64,000 nucleotides of DNA from Bradyrhizobium lablabi (GCF_900141755.1 NZ_LT670844.1:5022001-5086000); one strand, 5' to 3'; numbered from the stretch's first letter, positions 42,787-53,447 are shown. Notes: a model not told the origin generated them from the letters alone. Made by a program: numbers and translations.

Positions 42787-43004
42787 GGCAAATCTCCTTT
42801 GCGCTTCGCCCACCCCTTTTGGAGGCGAAGCCGGTGGTCATCAGCGATGACGTGGAATTAGGGCCTATATAGGCCGTCCGGGGCTATCAGCGCAATGGCC
42901 TGTTAAACAGCCTTGACAGCGCCTAAAAGCAGTCCCAAGTCGTTAGCCAAATCGACCGTTCCCTGCCCGCCGGCAAGGGGTGATTCGGTCCCGAGATCGC
43001 TCCC

Positions 43005-43970
43005 ATGCAGGCCAAACCAGACCTAAAAATCGTGCTGTGCTCACCCCGCGGCTTTTGCGCCGGCGTGGTCCGGGCCATCGACACCGTCGAACGGGCGCTC
43101 ACCATCTATGGCGCCCCGGTCTATGTCCGCCACGAGATCGTCCACAACCGCTATGTGGTCGACAGCCTGAAGACAAAAGGCGCCATTTTCGTCGAGGAAC
43201 TGGCCGAAATCCCCGATAATACCAACGCCCCGGTGGTATTTTCGGCCCACGGGGTGCCGAAATCGGTGCCGGCGGACGCCCGCGCCCGCAATTTCTTTTC
43301 CCTCGACGCCACCTGCCCGCTGGTCACAAAAGTGCACCGGGAGGCCGCGATCCATTTCAAGCGGGGCAGGGAAATCCTCCTGATCGGGCATTCCCATCAC
43401 CCGGAAGTGGTCGGTACCCTCGGCCAATTGCCGCCGGGCGCGGTGACGCTGATCGAGACCGCCGAGGACGCCAAGACCTTCACCCCGAAGGACCCCAACA
43501 ACCTCGCCTTTGTGACCCAGACCACACTGTCGATCGACGATACCGCCGAGATCGTCGCGATGCTCAAGGAGCGGTTTCCCAACATCTCCGGGCCGCACAA
43601 GGAAGACATCTGCTACGCCACCACCAACCGCCAGCTTGCGGTGAAAAAGGTGGCGCCGGTGGTCGACGCCCTGATCGTGGTCGGCGCGCCGAATTCCTCG
43701 AACTCGCAGCGCCTGCGCGAGGTCGCCGAACGCGAGGGCTGCAGAATCGCGGTACTGGCGCAGCGCGCTAGCGATCTCGACTGGAAGCGGTTCGAAGGCA
43801 TCAAGAGCCTCGGCATCACCGCGGGCGCCTCGGCGCCGGAAGTGATCGTCGAAGAGATCATGGGCGCCTTCGCCGAGCGTTACGAATTGCATGTGGAGAC
43901 GGTCTCGGCCGCGGAAGAGAACGAGTTCTTTCCGTTGCCGCGCTCGCTGCGGCCCGACGCTGCCGAGTAA
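43005..43970 (+). CDS. ispH: 4-hydroxy-3-methylbut-2-enyl diphosphate reductase
   Basis: Protein of 321 residues catalysing the last step of the MEP isoprenoid route, reducing HMBPP to IPP and DMAPP with a 4Fe-4S cluster. The three cluster Cys are C18 (GFCAGVVRA), C104 (DATCPLV) and C203 ([11 protein letters not shown]). Substrate-site motifs [16 protein letters not shown] and GHSHHPEV, and the SSNSQRL region, are intact. thrB begins 5 bp after the stop and rnhA overlaps thrB, so the three genes form a compact operon. Confidence 0.96.
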   Translation: MQAKPDLKIVLCSPRGFCAGVVRAIDTVERALTIYGAPVYVRHEIVHNRYVVDSLKTKGAIFVEELAEIPDNTNAPVVFSAHGVPKSVPADARARNFFSLDATCPLVTKVHREAAIHFKRGREILLIGHSHHPEVVGTLGQLPPGAVTLIETAEDAKTFTPKDPNNLAFVTQTTLSIDDTAEIVAMLKERFPNISGPHKEDICYATTNRQLAVKKVAPVVDALIVVGAPNSSNSQRLREVAEREGCRIAVLAQRASDLDWKRFEGIKSLGITAGASAPEVIVEEIMGAFAERYELHVETVSAAEENEFFPLPRSLRPDAAE

Positions 43971-43975
43971 ACGCG

Positions 43976-44959
43976 ATGGCGGTTTATACCGACGTCGCCG
44001 CCGACGAGCTTGCGGAATTTTTGAAGCATTACGACATCGGCGAACTCCTGTCCTACAAGGGCATCGCCGAGGGCGTGGAGAATTCCAACTTCCTGCTCCA
44101 CACCACGGCCGGATCCTTCATCCTGACGCTGTATGAGAAGCGGGTCGCCAAGAATGATTTGCCGTTCTTTCTCGGCCTGATGACCCATCTCGCCTCGAAC
44201 GGCATCTCTTGCCCGCAACCGGTCAAGAACAAGAGCGGCGAGGCCCTGAGCACGCTGGCCGGCCGGCCCGCCGCGATCATCAATTTCCTGGAGGGCGTCT
44301 GGCCGCGCAAGCCCAACGCCACCCATTGCGCCGGCGTCGGCGAGGCGCTCGCCAAAATGCATCTGGCCGGGAAGGGTTTTGCGATGTCGCGCGCCAACGC
44401 GCTGTCGGTGTCGGGCTGGCGGCCGCTGTTCGAGCAGGCCGCGTCCCGCGCCGACGAAGTGCAGCCCGGCCTGCGCGGTTTCATCGAAACCGAGCTTGAT
44501 TATCTCGAAGGCGGCGTCTGGCCCAAAAATCTGCCGCATGGCGTGATCCATGCCGATTTGTTTCCGGACAACGTATTCTTCCTCGGCGACCAGGTCTCCG
44601 GCATCATCGACTTCACCTTCGCCTGCAATGATCTGCTGGCCTATGACGTCGCGATCTGCCTCAACGCCTGGTGCTTTGAGAGCGACTGCTCGTTCAATGT
44701 CACCAAGGCGCGGGCGTTGCTGGCCGCCTATGGCCGCGAGCGCGAATTGTCCGAAGCCGAGCAGAAGGCGCTGCCGGTGCTCGCGCGCGGCGCGGCGCTG
44801 CGCTTTCTTTTGACGCGGCTGGTCGATTTTCTCAACGTGCCCGCGGGTGCTTTGGTTCGTCCAAAAGACCCGCTCGAATATGCCCGCAAGCTGCGCTTTC
44901 AGCAGGGTGTTTCGAGCATGCGCGACTATGGCATCGCGGCTTCGGGGCTGGTGGCGTGA
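43976..44959 (+). CDS. thrB: Homoserine kinase
   Basis: Protein of 327 residues of the aminoglycoside-phosphotransferase-like ThrB family found in alphaproteobacteria, not the GHMP type. It phosphorylates homoserine in threonine synthesis. Seen: [20 protein letters not shown], the nucleotide-binding [14 protein letters not shown], the catalytic loop [14 protein letters not shown] and the metal-binding [20 protein letters not shown]. It is 5 bp downstream of ispH and overlaps rnhA by 4 bp (GTGA). Confidence 0.95.
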   Translation: MAVYTDVAADELAEFLKHYDIGELLSYKGIAEGVENSNFLLHTTAGSFILTLYEKRVAKNDLPFFLGLMTHLASNGISCPQPVKNKSGEALSTLAGRPAAIINFLEGVWPRKPNATHCAGVGEALAKMHLAGKGFAMSRANALSVSGWRPLFEQAASRADEVQPGLRGFIETELDYLEGGVWPKNLPHGVIHADLFPDNVFFLGDQVSGIIDFTFACNDLLAYDVAICLNAWCFESDCSFNVTKARALLAAYGRERELSEAEQKALPVLARGAALRFLLTRLVDFLNVPAGALVRPKDPLEYARKLRFQQGVSSMRDYGIAASGLVA

Positions 44960-45405
44960 GTTCGCCTCCTTCCGTCACCATTTACACCGACGGCGCCTGC
45001 TCCGGTAATCCCGGACCCGGCGGCTGGGGCGCGATTCTGAAATTCGGCGATGTCGAGAAGGAATTGAAGGGCGGCGAGGCCCATACCACCAACAACCGCA
45101 TGGAATTGATGGCGGCGATCTCGGCGCTGGAAGCTTTGAAAAAACCCTGCACGGTCGATCTCTACACCGACAGCCAGTACGTCCGGCAGGGCATCACCGC
45201 CTGGATCCATGGCTGGAAGAAGAACGGCTGGCGCACCGCCGACAAGAAGCCGGTCAAGAATGCCGAACTGTGGCAGCGCCTCGACGCCGCCCTAAAACCG
45301 CATCAGGTGCGCTGGCACTGGGTCAAGGGCCACGCCGGCCACGACGAAAACGAGCGCGCCGACCAACTGGCCCGCGATGGGGTAGCGATGGCGAGGTTGA
45401 AGTAG
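44956..45405 (+). CDS. rnhA: Ribonuclease HI
   Basis: Protein of 149 residues that cuts RNA in RNA-DNA hybrids. The active-site residues align with the classical enzyme: D12 ([11 protein letters not shown]), E50 (NNRMELM), D72 (YTDSQYV), H126 and D136 ([13 protein letters not shown]). The basic protrusion ([15 protein letters not shown]) is present. The GTG start at 44956 overlaps the thrB stop, consistent with translational coupling. Confidence 0.96.
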   Translation: MSSPPSVTIYTDGACSGNPGPGGWGAILKFGDVEKELKGGEAHTTNNRMELMAAISALEALKKPCTVDLYTDSQYVRQGITAWIHGWKKNGWRTADKKPVKNAELWQRLDAALKPHQVRWHWVKGHAGHDENERADQLARDGVAMARLK

Positions 45406-45452
45406 GAGTAGGGGAACTGAACGCAATCGCTCGCACACCCACCGCCGTCGTC

Positions 45453-45576
45453 GCCCGGCTTCACCGGGCGATCCAGTATCCCAGAGGCGTTCGTAATCAA
45501 CCGAGAAGCCGCGGCGTACTGGATCGCCCGGTCAAGCCGGGCGATGACAGTTGTGAGCGGGCGATGACAGTTGTGA
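45453..45576. repeat. Dispersed palindrome plus a 20-bp tandem duplication
   Basis: gcccggcttcaccgggcgat and ccagtatcccagagg face gcggcgtactggatcgcccg and gtcaagccgggcgatgac. The final gcgatgacagttgtga (45541-45556) is repeated at 45561-45576, a 20-bp slip duplication. Confidence 0.75.
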
Positions 45577-45599
45577 TTGTGGGATCGCGCCTCAGATTC

Positions 45600-46085
45600 T
45601 CACAGCTGCGCCAGCAGCGTATCGCCGCCCGAAACCTCGACCTTGCCGGGCGCGGGCTCGCGATTGAGCTTCTTGACCACGCCGTCCTCGACCAGCATCG
45701 AGTAGCGATGGGAGCGGATGCCCAGCCCGTTGCCGGAGGCATCTAGCTCCATGCCGATCGCCTTGGTGAATTCGGCATTGCCGTCGGCGAGGAAGGTGGC
45801 CTCGTCGCGCTGGTCGGTGTCGCGCTTCCAGGCGTTCATGACGAAGGCGTCATTGACGGACACGATCGCGATGGTGTTCACGCCCTTGTCCTTGATGGCG
45901 TAGGCGTTGAGGAAAATGCTCGGCAGGTGCATCTTGTGGCAGGTGCCGGTATAGGCGCCGGGCACCGCGAACAGCGCGACCTTCTTGCCCTTGAAGATGT
46001 CGTCGGTGGTCTTGACCTGCGGACCTTCCGCCGTCATCACGCGAAATTTTGCCTCGGGCAGCTTGTCGCCAACTTGGATGGTCAT
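45600..46085 (-). CDS. Peroxiredoxin, Prx5 type
   Basis: Protein of 161 residues; AAGGAG precedes ATG 46085. The peroxidatic Cys49 lies in VPGAYTGTCHKMHLPSIF, a variant of the usual PGAFTPTCS. It appears to be the only Cys, so an external thiol such as glutathione must resolve it. The C-terminal IRSHRYSMLVEDGVV also fits the Prx5/AhpE-like group that removes alkyl hydroperoxides in the cytoplasm. Transcribed towards rnhA, separated by a repeat. Confidence 0.92.
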   Translation of the reverse strand: MTIQVGDKLPEAKFRVMTAEGPQVKTTDDIFKGKKVALFAVPGAYTGTCHKMHLPSIFLNAYAIKDKGVNTIAIVSVNDAFVMNAWKRDTDQRDEATFLADGNAEFTKAIGMELDASGNGLGIRSHRYSMLVEDGVVKKLNREPAPGKVEVSGGDTLLAQL

Positions 46086-46189
46086 CGTCAATTCTCCTTG
46101 AGGGGGCGGGTGTTTCTTAAAGCATTTTTGGCGCGCTGTGAAACGTCTTCACCATGGTTTGATGGGGTGATGATGCCCAAATATTCCCC

Positions 46190-46279
46190 ACGTCATTGCG
46201 GGGAGCATAAGCGACGAAGCAATCCAATGTCAGGGTGGCAAGCTGGATTGCTTCGCAGCAAGTGCTCCTCGCATGACGG
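46190..46279. repeat. Dispersed palindrome, related to 27488
   Basis: cgtcattgcggggagcataa, gcgacgaagcaatccaatgt, then ctggattgcttcgcagcaag and tgctcctcgcatgacg. Same family as 27488-27570. It lies between the fadD stop and the peroxiredoxin upstream region. Confidence 0.75.
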
Positions 46280-46292
46280 TGGGGGCGTCCCC

Positions 46293-47978
46293 TCAAGCCG
46301 CCGCGGCCTTCTTCTCGTCGCGCAGTTCGCGGCGCAGGATCTTTCCGACATTGGTCTTCGGCAGCGACGTGCGAAACTCGATCTGCTTCGGCACCTTGTA
46401 ATTGGTCAGTTGGGTGCCGCAGAACTTGATGATGTCTTCGGCGGTGACGTTAGGATCTTTCTTCACCACAAAGGCCTTGACCGCTTCGCCCGAGCGCGGG
46501 TCCGCAACCCCGATCACGGCGCATTCCAGGACGCCGGGATGGCTCGCGATCACTTCCTCGATCTCGTTCGGATAGACGTTGAAGCCCGACACCAGGATCA
46601 TATCCTTCTTGCGGTCGACGATCTTGGTGTAACCGTCCGCCGTCATCACGCCGATGTCGCCGGTGCGGAAATAGCCGTCCGACGTCATCACCTTTGCGGT
46701 CTCGTCCGGCCTGTTCCAGTAGCCGGTCATGATCTGCGGGCCCTTGGCGCAGATTTCGCCGGGCTGCCCGAACGGCACTTCGTTGCCGTCGTCGTCGCGG
46801 ATCGAGAGATAGGTCGAGGGCACGGGAATGCCGATCGAGCCGTTGAATTCGGAGGAGGTCGCGGTGTTGCAGGTCAGCGTCGGCGAGGTTTCCGAAAGGC
46901 CATACCCTTCCGCAATGCTGCAGCCGGTCAGCTTCTTCCACGCGTCGGCCACCGGGCGTTGCACCGCCATGCCGCCGCCGTTCGACATTTTGAGCTTGGA
47001 GAAATCGAGCTTGTCAAAACCTTGCGTGTGCAACAGCCCATTATAGAGCGTATTGACCGCCGGGAAGCTGTTGATCTGGTATTTTGCCAATTCCTTGACG
47101 AAGCCCGGCATGTCGCGCGGGTTTGGGATCAAAAGATTGACGCCGCCGGCGCGCACCGCCAGCAGGTAGCAGGCCGTCAGCGCGAAGATGTGATAGAGCG
47201 GCAGCGCGCAGACGATGAACAATTGCTCGACGTGCGGCGGCGCCTCCAGCGCGGGCTGCAGCCAGGCGTCGTTCTGCAGCACGTTGGCGAGAATGTTGCG
47301 ATGGAGCAGCGTCGCGCCCTTGGAGACGCCGGTGGTGCCGCCGGTATATTGCAGGAAGGCGACGTCGTCGGGCGCCATCTTCGGCTTGTTGAGCTTCATG
47401 CCGCGGCCGGCCGCGACCGCGTCGTTGAAGGAGACGGCGCCCGGTATCGAATAGGCCGGCACCATTTTCTTCACCCGCCGTACCACCAGATTGACGATCA
47501 CGCCCTTCAGCCCGAGCATGTCGCCCATGCTGCCGACGATGACATGCTTCACCGCGGTCTTCGCCAGCACCTGCTGCACGGTGGTCGCGAAGTTTTCGAG
47601 AACGATGATCGCTTCGGCGCCGGAATCCTTGAGCTGGTGCTCGAGCTCGCGCGGGGTGTAGAGCGGGTTGACGTTGACGACCGCATAGCCCGCGCGCAAC
47701 ACCGCGGCGGTCGCGACCGGATATTGCAGCACATTCGGCATCATCAGCGCGACGCGGGCGCCCTTCTGCATGCCCTTGCTCTGCAGATAGGCGCCAAGCG
47801 CCAGCGACATCTCGTCGAGATCGCGGTAGCTGATCGATTTGTCCATGCAGATGAAGGCCTTGCGGTCACTGAACTTGGCAAAGCTTTCTTCCAATAGCTC
47901 GACCAGCGAGGTGTATTGGGTCACATCGATATCGGCGGGCACGCCGGCCGGATATTGCTTGAGCCAGATCCGCTCCAT
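46293..47978 (-). CDS. fadD: Long-chain fatty acid-CoA ligase
   Basis: Protein of 561 residues from ATG 47978 (MERIWLKQYPAGVPADIDVT). It activates fatty acids via an acyl-adenylate at the inner membrane for beta-oxidation or phospholipid use. AMP-binding motif YTGGTTGVSKGATLLHRN, EGYGLSETSP, YFRTGDIGVM, VDRKKDMILVSGFNVYPNEI and the C-terminal KTNVGKILRRELR (catalytic Lys) follow FadD closely. The length is standard. Other acyl-CoA ligases with a similar profile cannot be excluded, hence slightly less than full certainty. Confidence 0.92.
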   Translation of the reverse strand: MERIWLKQYPAGVPADIDVTQYTSLVELLEESFAKFSDRKAFICMDKSISYRDLDEMSLALGAYLQSKGMQKGARVALMMPNVLQYPVATAAVLRAGYAVVNVNPLYTPRELEHQLKDSGAEAIIVLENFATTVQQVLAKTAVKHVIVGSMGDMLGLKGVIVNLVVRRVKKMVPAYSIPGAVSFNDAVAAGRGMKLNKPKMAPDDVAFLQYTGGTTGVSKGATLLHRNILANVLQNDAWLQPALEAPPHVEQLFIVCALPLYHIFALTACYLLAVRAGGVNLLIPNPRDMPGFVKELAKYQINSFPAVNTLYNGLLHTQGFDKLDFSKLKMSNGGGMAVQRPVADAWKKLTGCSIAEGYGLSETSPTLTCNTATSSEFNGSIGIPVPSTYLSIRDDDGNEVPFGQPGEICAKGPQIMTGYWNRPDETAKVMTSDGYFRTGDIGVMTADGYTKIVDRKKDMILVSGFNVYPNEIEEVIASHPGVLECAVIGVADPRSGEAVKAFVVKKDPNVTAEDIIKFCGTQLTNYKVPKQIEFRTSLPKTNVGKILRRELRDEKKAAAA

Positions 47979-48145
47979 GGTATTTCCCCTTCCGGTTTCC
48001 TTCCCCGCATCTTGCACGGGACGCCTCGTTGGGCGGCATTGATTTTGGGCAGTATTGAGAATGCGGTGGCCGATGGCAAGCGGCGGCGCTCGATCCGGGC
48101 GTCGTTGGTTAAGAGCGGGCCGGCTCCGGCCGGCCGAAACCGGCC

Positions 48146-49588
48146 TTAGGTGTGTGGCTCGGCGGCGGTCTTTTGATCCGCCGGCTTGGCCTCGCTGGTC
48201 GTGCTCTTGGGTTTTGCCACCGCCTTGGGCTTTGCCGGCTTTGCGACCGGCTTGTCGGCCGCCGCGGGCTTGACGGCGCTATCGGGCTTGGCGTTGGCGT
48301 GCTTGACGGATTTCGGTTCGGTGGATTTGGCATCCTTACCGGCGTCCTTGCCGTCAGCCTTCGGCTCGCTGGCGCTATCGGACTTCTTGTCCGCGAGGCG
48401 CGCCTTCTTGCCACGATGGCGCGGCGTCGCCTGTTTGTCGGCGTCCGCGGTCTCGGCGGCGATCAATGCCGAACCGGTCCGGGTCGGACCGGTGTAGACC
48501 ACGATCGGCTCCGAGGGCGCGGGCGCCCCCGCCAGCAATTCCGACGGTTTTGCCATCGGCGGCTGCAGGCCCGCGGCGAAGAATGTAACCGCGCTTTCGC
48601 TGCCGCTGGCGCTGCCGGTGCCGCCGCCGTTGCTCGCCACCGTGTCCTCATCCTCGTCGCTGGCCGGCTTGTGGCGCTTGCCGCCGCACATCTCGTCGCG
48701 CAAATTCGGCGGCGAGGCGTCGATCGGCACCAGATTGTCGACGGTGCCGAGCGAGGGGCGCAACCACGACAGCGAATTGTTGGCAAAGCCGCGCTCGAGC
48801 AACTGGGCGGCCCTGACCGCGCGCATCTGGCCCGATGACGCACCCAGCACCACCGCGATCAGCCGCTTGCCGTTGCGCGTGGCGGACGCCACCAGATTGT
48901 AGCCGGACGCACAGATAAAGCCGGTCTTGAAACCGTCGGCGCCGGGATAGCGCCCGATCAGCTTGTTGAAATTCTGCGTCACCCTGCGGCCGAACCGGAT
49001 CGAGGGAATGTGGACGAAATATTCGAATTCCGGCAGATCGCGGATGATCGCGCGTGCCAGGATGGCGAGATCGCGCGCTGAAGTGATCTGGCCGTCCGCG
49101 GGCAGGCCGTTCGGGTTGACGTAGCTCGTCTGCGTCATGCCGAGTTTTTGCGCGGTTTGATTCATCTGGGCGGAAAAGCCGTCGATCGAACCGCCGACGC
49201 CCTCGGCAAGCACCACCGCCATGTCGTTGGCCGACCTCACCAGCATCATCTTGAGTGCATTATCGACCGTGACCTGCGTCCCCGGCTTAAAACCCATCTT
49301 GGCGGGCGATTGCGAAGCCGCGACCGGCGACACCGTCAAGAGCGTATCGAGCGAGAGACGCCCCTCCTTGATCGCCTTGAGCGTGACATAAGCCGTCATC
49401 AATTTGGTCACGGACGCCGGATACCAGGGATAGGTCGCGTTCGTGGCCTCCAGGACCTTTCCTGAATCGGCTTCGACCACCAGCCACGCTTCGGCATGCG
49501 CAACGCGCGGTGTGAGAATCGCGAGCGTTGCGATGAGGATGATCAGGCTCAGCGATATCTTGCGAAGCATCAGGCGAAATGAATGCAC
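48146..49588 (-). CDS. D-alanyl-D-alanine carboxypeptidase (S11, penicillin-binding protein)
   Basis: Protein of 480 residues with a signal peptide (cut near RVAHAEA). The active-site motifs are SVTK (Ser59, Lys62), SAN (119-121) and KTG (222-224), so it is a functional DacA/DacF-type enzyme trimming pentapeptides of peptidoglycan in the periplasm. The region from about 330 to 480 is a long Lys/Ala/Pro/Ser-rich low-complexity tail, in place of the usual short amphipathic anchor. ATG 49570 is an alternative start. Confidence 0.92.
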   Translation of the reverse strand: MHSFRLMLRKISLSLIILIATLAILTPRVAHAEAWLVVEADSGKVLEATNATYPWYPASVTKLMTAYVTLKAIKEGRLSLDTLLTVSPVAASQSPAKMGFKPGTQVTVDNALKMMLVRSANDMAVVLAEGVGGSIDGFSAQMNQTAQKLGMTQTSYVNPNGLPADGQITSARDLAILARAIIRDLPEFEYFVHIPSIRFGRRVTQNFNKLIGRYPGADGFKTGFICASGYNLVASATRNGKRLIAVVLGASSGQMRAVRAAQLLERGFANNSLSWLRPSLGTVDNLVPIDASPPNLRDEMCGGKRHKPASDEDEDTVASNGGGTGSASGSESAVTFFAAGLQPPMAKPSELLAGAPAPSEPIVVYTGPTRTGSALIAAETADADKQATPRHRGKKARLADKKSDSASEPKADGKDAGKDAKSTEPKSVKHANAKPDSAVKPAAADKPVAKPAKPKAVAKPKSTTSEAKPADQKTAAEPHT

Positions 49589-49784
49589 GATCCGATTCCG
49601 GTCCTCTGAGACCCGCCTTATAAATCAAGGAGGTCCTTAAATGTCACGTTCGGGTTTCAAGCGTATCCGGCGGACGCAAACCTATACCGGCTTGTCGGCC
49701 CGGAATAGAGGCTGTGCGATTAAATCGTGGATGAAATAGGCGCAATTTCGGCGCTCCTTAAATCTTGACCGCGGCGCCGCTCGT

Positions 49785-51566
49785 CTATGGCGCGGCAACG
49801 CTCGCCCGCGCCTGCTCCTGAACCATGAACTGGGCCCTTGCGAGTTCCGCAAAACGGCCGCCTTTCGCCACCAGTTCATCGAAAGTTCCGCTTTCGATCA
49901 CGCGCCCGTTCTCGAACACCAGGATGCGCGTGGCGTTGCGGATGGTCGAGAGCCGGTGCGCAATCACGAATGAGGTGCGGCCCTTCATCACCTCGTCGAG
50001 AGCGGCGTTGACCTTGGCCTCGGTGACCGCATCGAGCGCGCTGGTCGCCTCATCGAGGATCAGGATCGGCGGATCCTTCAACAAGGCGCGCGCGATCGAG
50101 AGCCGCTGCCGTTCGCCGCCGGACAGCATGCGGCCGCGCTCGCCGGCGCTGGTGTCAAATCCGCGCTCGCTGCGCTCGATGAATTCCAGCGCCTGCGCCC
50201 GTCCCGCCGCGATCCGCATCTCCTCCATGGTAGCGTCCGGCTTGCCGACGCGCAGATTGTCGGCGATCGAACGGTCGAACAGCAGCGCTTCCTGAAACAC
50301 CACACCGATATTCCGCCGCAGCGCCTTAAGCGTCAGGCCGCGGACATCCATGCCGTCGATCCTGATGAAGCCCGACTGCGGATCGAACGCGCGATGCAAC
50401 AGCGCGATCGCGGTCGATTTGCCGGCGCCGGTCGGGCCGACCAGCGCGATGGTCTGGCCGGGCAGCGCGACGAAGGAAAGCTCTTCGACCGCGGGCCGTT
50501 TGCCGTCATAGGAAAACGACACGTCGTTGAACTCGACCAGACCCGCCAGCCGGCCGGGATCGATTGCATCCGGCCGGTCGCGCACCGCGGGCACGGCATC
50601 GAGCACGTTGAAGAATTCCTTGAGCCGCGGCGCCTCCATGAACACATTGTTGATGAAGGCGACCACCTGCTCGAGCTTCTGGATCAACATGGTGGCAAAA
50701 GAGACGAACATCACGATCTCGCCCACCGACGTGAGTCCCTGCTGGTGCAGCGTGATGCCGACGGTAAAGATCGCCAGCACGGTGATGGTGGTCGACGCCT
50801 TGGTGATGACGGTGACCAGCGCCCACCACGACAATACCGGCATCTGCGCCGAGAGCAGTTTGTTGGCGACGAAGCGCAGGCCCTGCACCTCGGCATCGAT
50901 CCGCACAAAACTTTGCACCAGCGCCACATTGCCGAGCGCGTCGGAAGCGCGCGCCGACAGATCGCTGTAATGCGTCTCGACCTCGCTTTGCATGCCGTAG
51001 GTCTTGCGCACCACCAGCGTGGTCAAAACCGTGAACACCACGCACAGCGCGAACAACAGGATCGCCAGCCGCCAGTTGATGTAGAGTGACAGCGGCAGTA
51101 GCACCACCAGCGACATGATGGCGGCGAAATGCTCGCGGAAAAATCCGAGCCACAGCCGCCACAGCGCATCAGTGCCGTTCAGCATCACCTTCATCAATTG
51201 GCCGGAATGGATGCCGGAGTGGAAGCTCAGCGGCAATTGCATGATGTGCTCGAAATAGCTGGTCAGCACCGCCTGGCGCTGGCGATGCGCCAGCCGGTCG
51301 GCCTGCAGTGCGACCGCGGCGCTGCACAGAATAGTGAACAGCCCGAACCCCGCCCAGGCCGCCAGCAGCGGCCAGGCCGGCGACCAGCCTTGCGGGTCCG
51401 CTGGCGCCTTGCCGGAGGAGAGGACATCGACGATGCGGCCGAACAGCACCGGTTCGGCGAATTGGGCGCCGGCCAACAGCAGATTGGCGCCGGCGAGAAT
51501 CCAGCCCAGCCGCGCCTCCTTGCCGAGTAGCTCCAGCACGCGGGTATAAAGGCGAAGCAGGGACAT
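49785..51566 (-). CDS. ndvA: Beta-glucan exporter, ABC ATPase/permease fusion
   Basis: Protein of 593 residues: six-helix membrane domain (about 1-320) and ATPase domain with Walker [10 protein letters not shown], signature [17 protein letters not shown] and Walker [33 protein letters not shown] and the overall length match NdvA/ChvA, which exports cyclic beta-glucan to the periplasm, important for osmotic adaptation and for root nodule invasion in rhizobia. The glucan synthase gene is not adjacent. The start directly follows GAACGGC without a strong ribosome site. Confidence 0.92.
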   Translation of the reverse strand: MSLLRLYTRVLELLGKEARLGWILAGANLLLAGAQFAEPVLFGRIVDVLSSGKAPADPQGWSPAWPLLAAWAGFGLFTILCSAAVALQADRLAHRQRQAVLTSYFEHIMQLPLSFHSGIHSGQLMKVMLNGTDALWRLWLGFFREHFAAIMSLVVLLPLSLYINWRLAILLFALCVVFTVLTTLVVRKTYGMQSEVETHYSDLSARASDALGNVALVQSFVRIDAEVQGLRFVANKLLSAQMPVLSWWALVTVITKASTTITVLAIFTVGITLHQQGLTSVGEIVMFVSFATMLIQKLEQVVAFINNVFMEAPRLKEFFNVLDAVPAVRDRPDAIDPGRLAGLVEFNDVSFSYDGKRPAVEELSFVALPGQTIALVGPTGAGKSTAIALLHRAFDPQSGFIRIDGMDVRGLTLKALRRNIGVVFQEALLFDRSIADNLRVGKPDATMEEMRIAAGRAQALEFIERSERGFDTSAGERGRMLSGGERQRLSIARALLKDPPILILDEATSALDAVTEAKVNAALDEVMKGRTSFVIAHRLSTIRNATRILVFENGRVIESGTFDELVAKGGRFAELARAQFMVQEQARASVAAP

Positions 51567-51670
51567 GCCGTTCGGGACTCAAATTCGGCCGGGCGGATCG
51601 CTCGGAAACGGCATTCTAATCAGGGATCGGCCGGAAGAACTAGCGGATAGCGCGGTAGCGCCAATTTTGC

Positions 51671-52729
51671 TCAATTGATTAGCCGGCCGTTGAGCGGCGG
51701 CAGGAAGCTGTCGTCGAAAATATCCGAAGGCGTCGGCCGATTGTGGAATTTGAAATCCTCTCCAATTTGATCGATCGACCGGTTGAGGCGGGCCGGATCG
51801 ATGCCGCCGATGCCGTTGCGCTGCACCTCGCCGGTCAGGATGTTGTCGGAAATCACGGTGCGCAGGCGTTCGAGCTCCAGATCGCGCAATCCGCCGTCCA
51901 TCTGGCTGACCACGTCATCCACGGCGCGCTCGGGCTCTCGGATGGCGAGCTGCGTACCGGCGATCACCGCGCGCAGGAAGCCCTTCACGGCTTCCGGTTT
52001 TGCCACCGCGAACGCCGGATTGACGATCACGGCAAAACCGTAGGCCTCGCAGCCGTAATCGGCATATCGAAGCACCGCAAGGTCATCGGCCGGAACGCCG
52101 CGGTCCCTCAAATTGACCGCCGACAGATAGGAAAAGCCTGCGACCGCATCGACCTGGCCGGCGGAGAGGATCGGTTCGCGCACCGCGGCGCTGATCTTGT
52201 TGAGCGTCACGCCCTTGATCTTGATGCCATTCTGGCGCGCCAGAGCCGGCCACAGCCGGATCGAAAGATCGCCCTCGGCGACGCCGACGGTCTTGCCCGC
52301 GAGGTCGGAGAGTGCGTGGAGCCCCCGGCTCTTGCGGGCAACGATAGCGTAGGGCGATTTGTTGAACAGCACGAATACCGCCTTGACCGGGGCTGCGTCA
52401 GCTTTGTCGCGAAAACGGATCAGTTCGTTGAGATCGACCAGGGCAAAATCGCTGGCGCCACGGGCAACGCGCGCGATCGCATCGTCCGATCCGGTGGCGA
52501 CATTGGTCGCAACCGCAAGCCCCTCGGCGCTAAACAGGCCACGCGTCGACGCCAGAACAAAGGGGGCGGCGCCCGCATCGAGCGGACGATCGAGCGAAAA
52601 CTGGACAGCGACCGGTTGCCGCACTTCGTCCGCAGCGCGGCCCACCCCAGTGCCGAAGCACAGGACACCCCACAGGCCGATCAGCGAAGCCAGAAAGCAG
52701 CGGATAGCGATGGTCTGACTTGCACGCAT
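51671..52729 (-). CDS. ABC transporter substrate-binding protein, NitT/TauT type
   Basis: Protein of 352 residues with a signal peptide (ending VGRAADE). The body (LDRPLDAGAAPFVLASTRGL, FSAEGLAVATNVATGSDDAI, ARGASDFALVDLNELIRF) is of the SsuA/TauA/THI5 type, which binds taurine, sulfonates, nitrate or pyrimidine precursors. No permease or ATPase gene is next to it, so either it serves a distant transporter or it is a sensor. The ligand cannot be assigned. Confidence 0.85.
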   Translation of the reverse strand: MRASQTIAIRCFLASLIGLWGVLCFGTGVGRAADEVRQPVAVQFSLDRPLDAGAAPFVLASTRGLFSAEGLAVATNVATGSDDAIARVARGASDFALVDLNELIRFRDKADAAPVKAVFVLFNKSPYAIVARKSRGLHALSDLAGKTVGVAEGDLSIRLWPALARQNGIKIKGVTLNKISAAVREPILSAGQVDAVAGFSYLSAVNLRDRGVPADDLAVLRYADYGCEAYGFAVIVNPAFAVAKPEAVKGFLRAVIAGTQLAIREPERAVDDVVSQMDGGLRDLELERLRTVISDNILTGEVQRNGIGGIDPARLNRSIDQIGEDFKFHNRPTPSDIFDDSFLPPLNGRLIN

Positions 52730-52960
52730 TTCGGACTACATCGGGACAGGATGCCAGTTGCCGCGCCGCTTATGTTGGTTTGATGACGCCTGCGGCGGCG
52801 GCAACGCATCTTGTCACGCCAAGTCTGAACGGTCGATGAGTGCGACGAATTTGCCGACCCCTGCGTCCGGGTTTCGTTTGGACTGGGGAACCCAACATGG
52901 GACTTGGTAGTTAACCAATGCGGGCCTGCCAGGCCGGCGTTGCTACGGAGGATGTTGGAG

Positions 52961-53389
52961 ATGTTTGCGCGAAAATCTGTGTTTTCATCGTTTGGCCGCG
53001 CCGCCGTCATGGCGACCGTCGCGGCAGTAGCGCTGACGGCCGTTGAGCCCTCGTTGGCCCGCGCCGGGTCGGTGCCGCATGGCAAGGGACTGTCAATGGC
53101 GTCCGGAACCAGCGGCGCCACCGATATCAGCGCCCGCCGCCGATACTATCGTGGTGGCGGCGGGGCCGCCGCGGCAGCCGCCTTTGCCGGCATTGTCGGC
53201 ACCGGGCTCGCGATCGCCGCGGCGCAGAACCGCGATGATTATTATTATGGCGGCGGTCCGGTCTACTACGGCGGCGGCCCGTATTATTACGGCGGTGGCC
53301 CTGCCTATTACGGCAACCCCGCCTGGGGTTACAACGACTACGGAATGACCGTGCCTTATTTCCACGGCCATCCCAACGCCGGCTGGTAG
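52961..53389 (+). CDS. Secreted Gly/Tyr-rich protein
   Basis: Protein of 142 residues; GGAGG lies about 9 nt before ATG 52961 (ATG 52952 is an alternative). A signal peptide ends near LARAG. A Gly/Ala helix (GGGGAAAAAAFAGIVGTGLA) is followed by YYYGGGPVYYGGGPYYYGGG-type repeats and the end PYFHGHPNAGW. Such proteins are common in Bradyrhizobium envelopes, function unknown. A hairpin terminator follows. Confidence 0.7.
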   Translation: MFARKSVFSSFGRAAVMATVAAVALTAVEPSLARAGSVPHGKGLSMASGTSGATDISARRRYYRGGGGAAAAAAFAGIVGTGLAIAAAQNRDDYYYGGGPVYYGGGPYYYGGGPAYYGNPAWGYNDYGMTVPYFHGHPNAGW

Positions 53390-53411
53390 GGGCAAGTTTC
53401 GGCATCGAATT

Positions 53412-53447
53412 AATCCGCCGGTCACTGTTGCCGGCGGATTTCTTGTT
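53412..53447 (+). terminator. Rho-independent terminator
   Basis: AATCCGCCGG (53412-53421) pairs perfectly with CCGGCGGATT (53431-53440) across a 9-nt loop, and TCTTGTT follows. Placed 23 bp after the stop of the Gly/Tyr-rich gene. Confidence 0.75.

Noticed and set aside
45927..47897. Plus-strand frame of 656 codons
   Set aside because: It lies opposite fadD; rich in Arg and His, as shadows of high-GC genes are. No motif.
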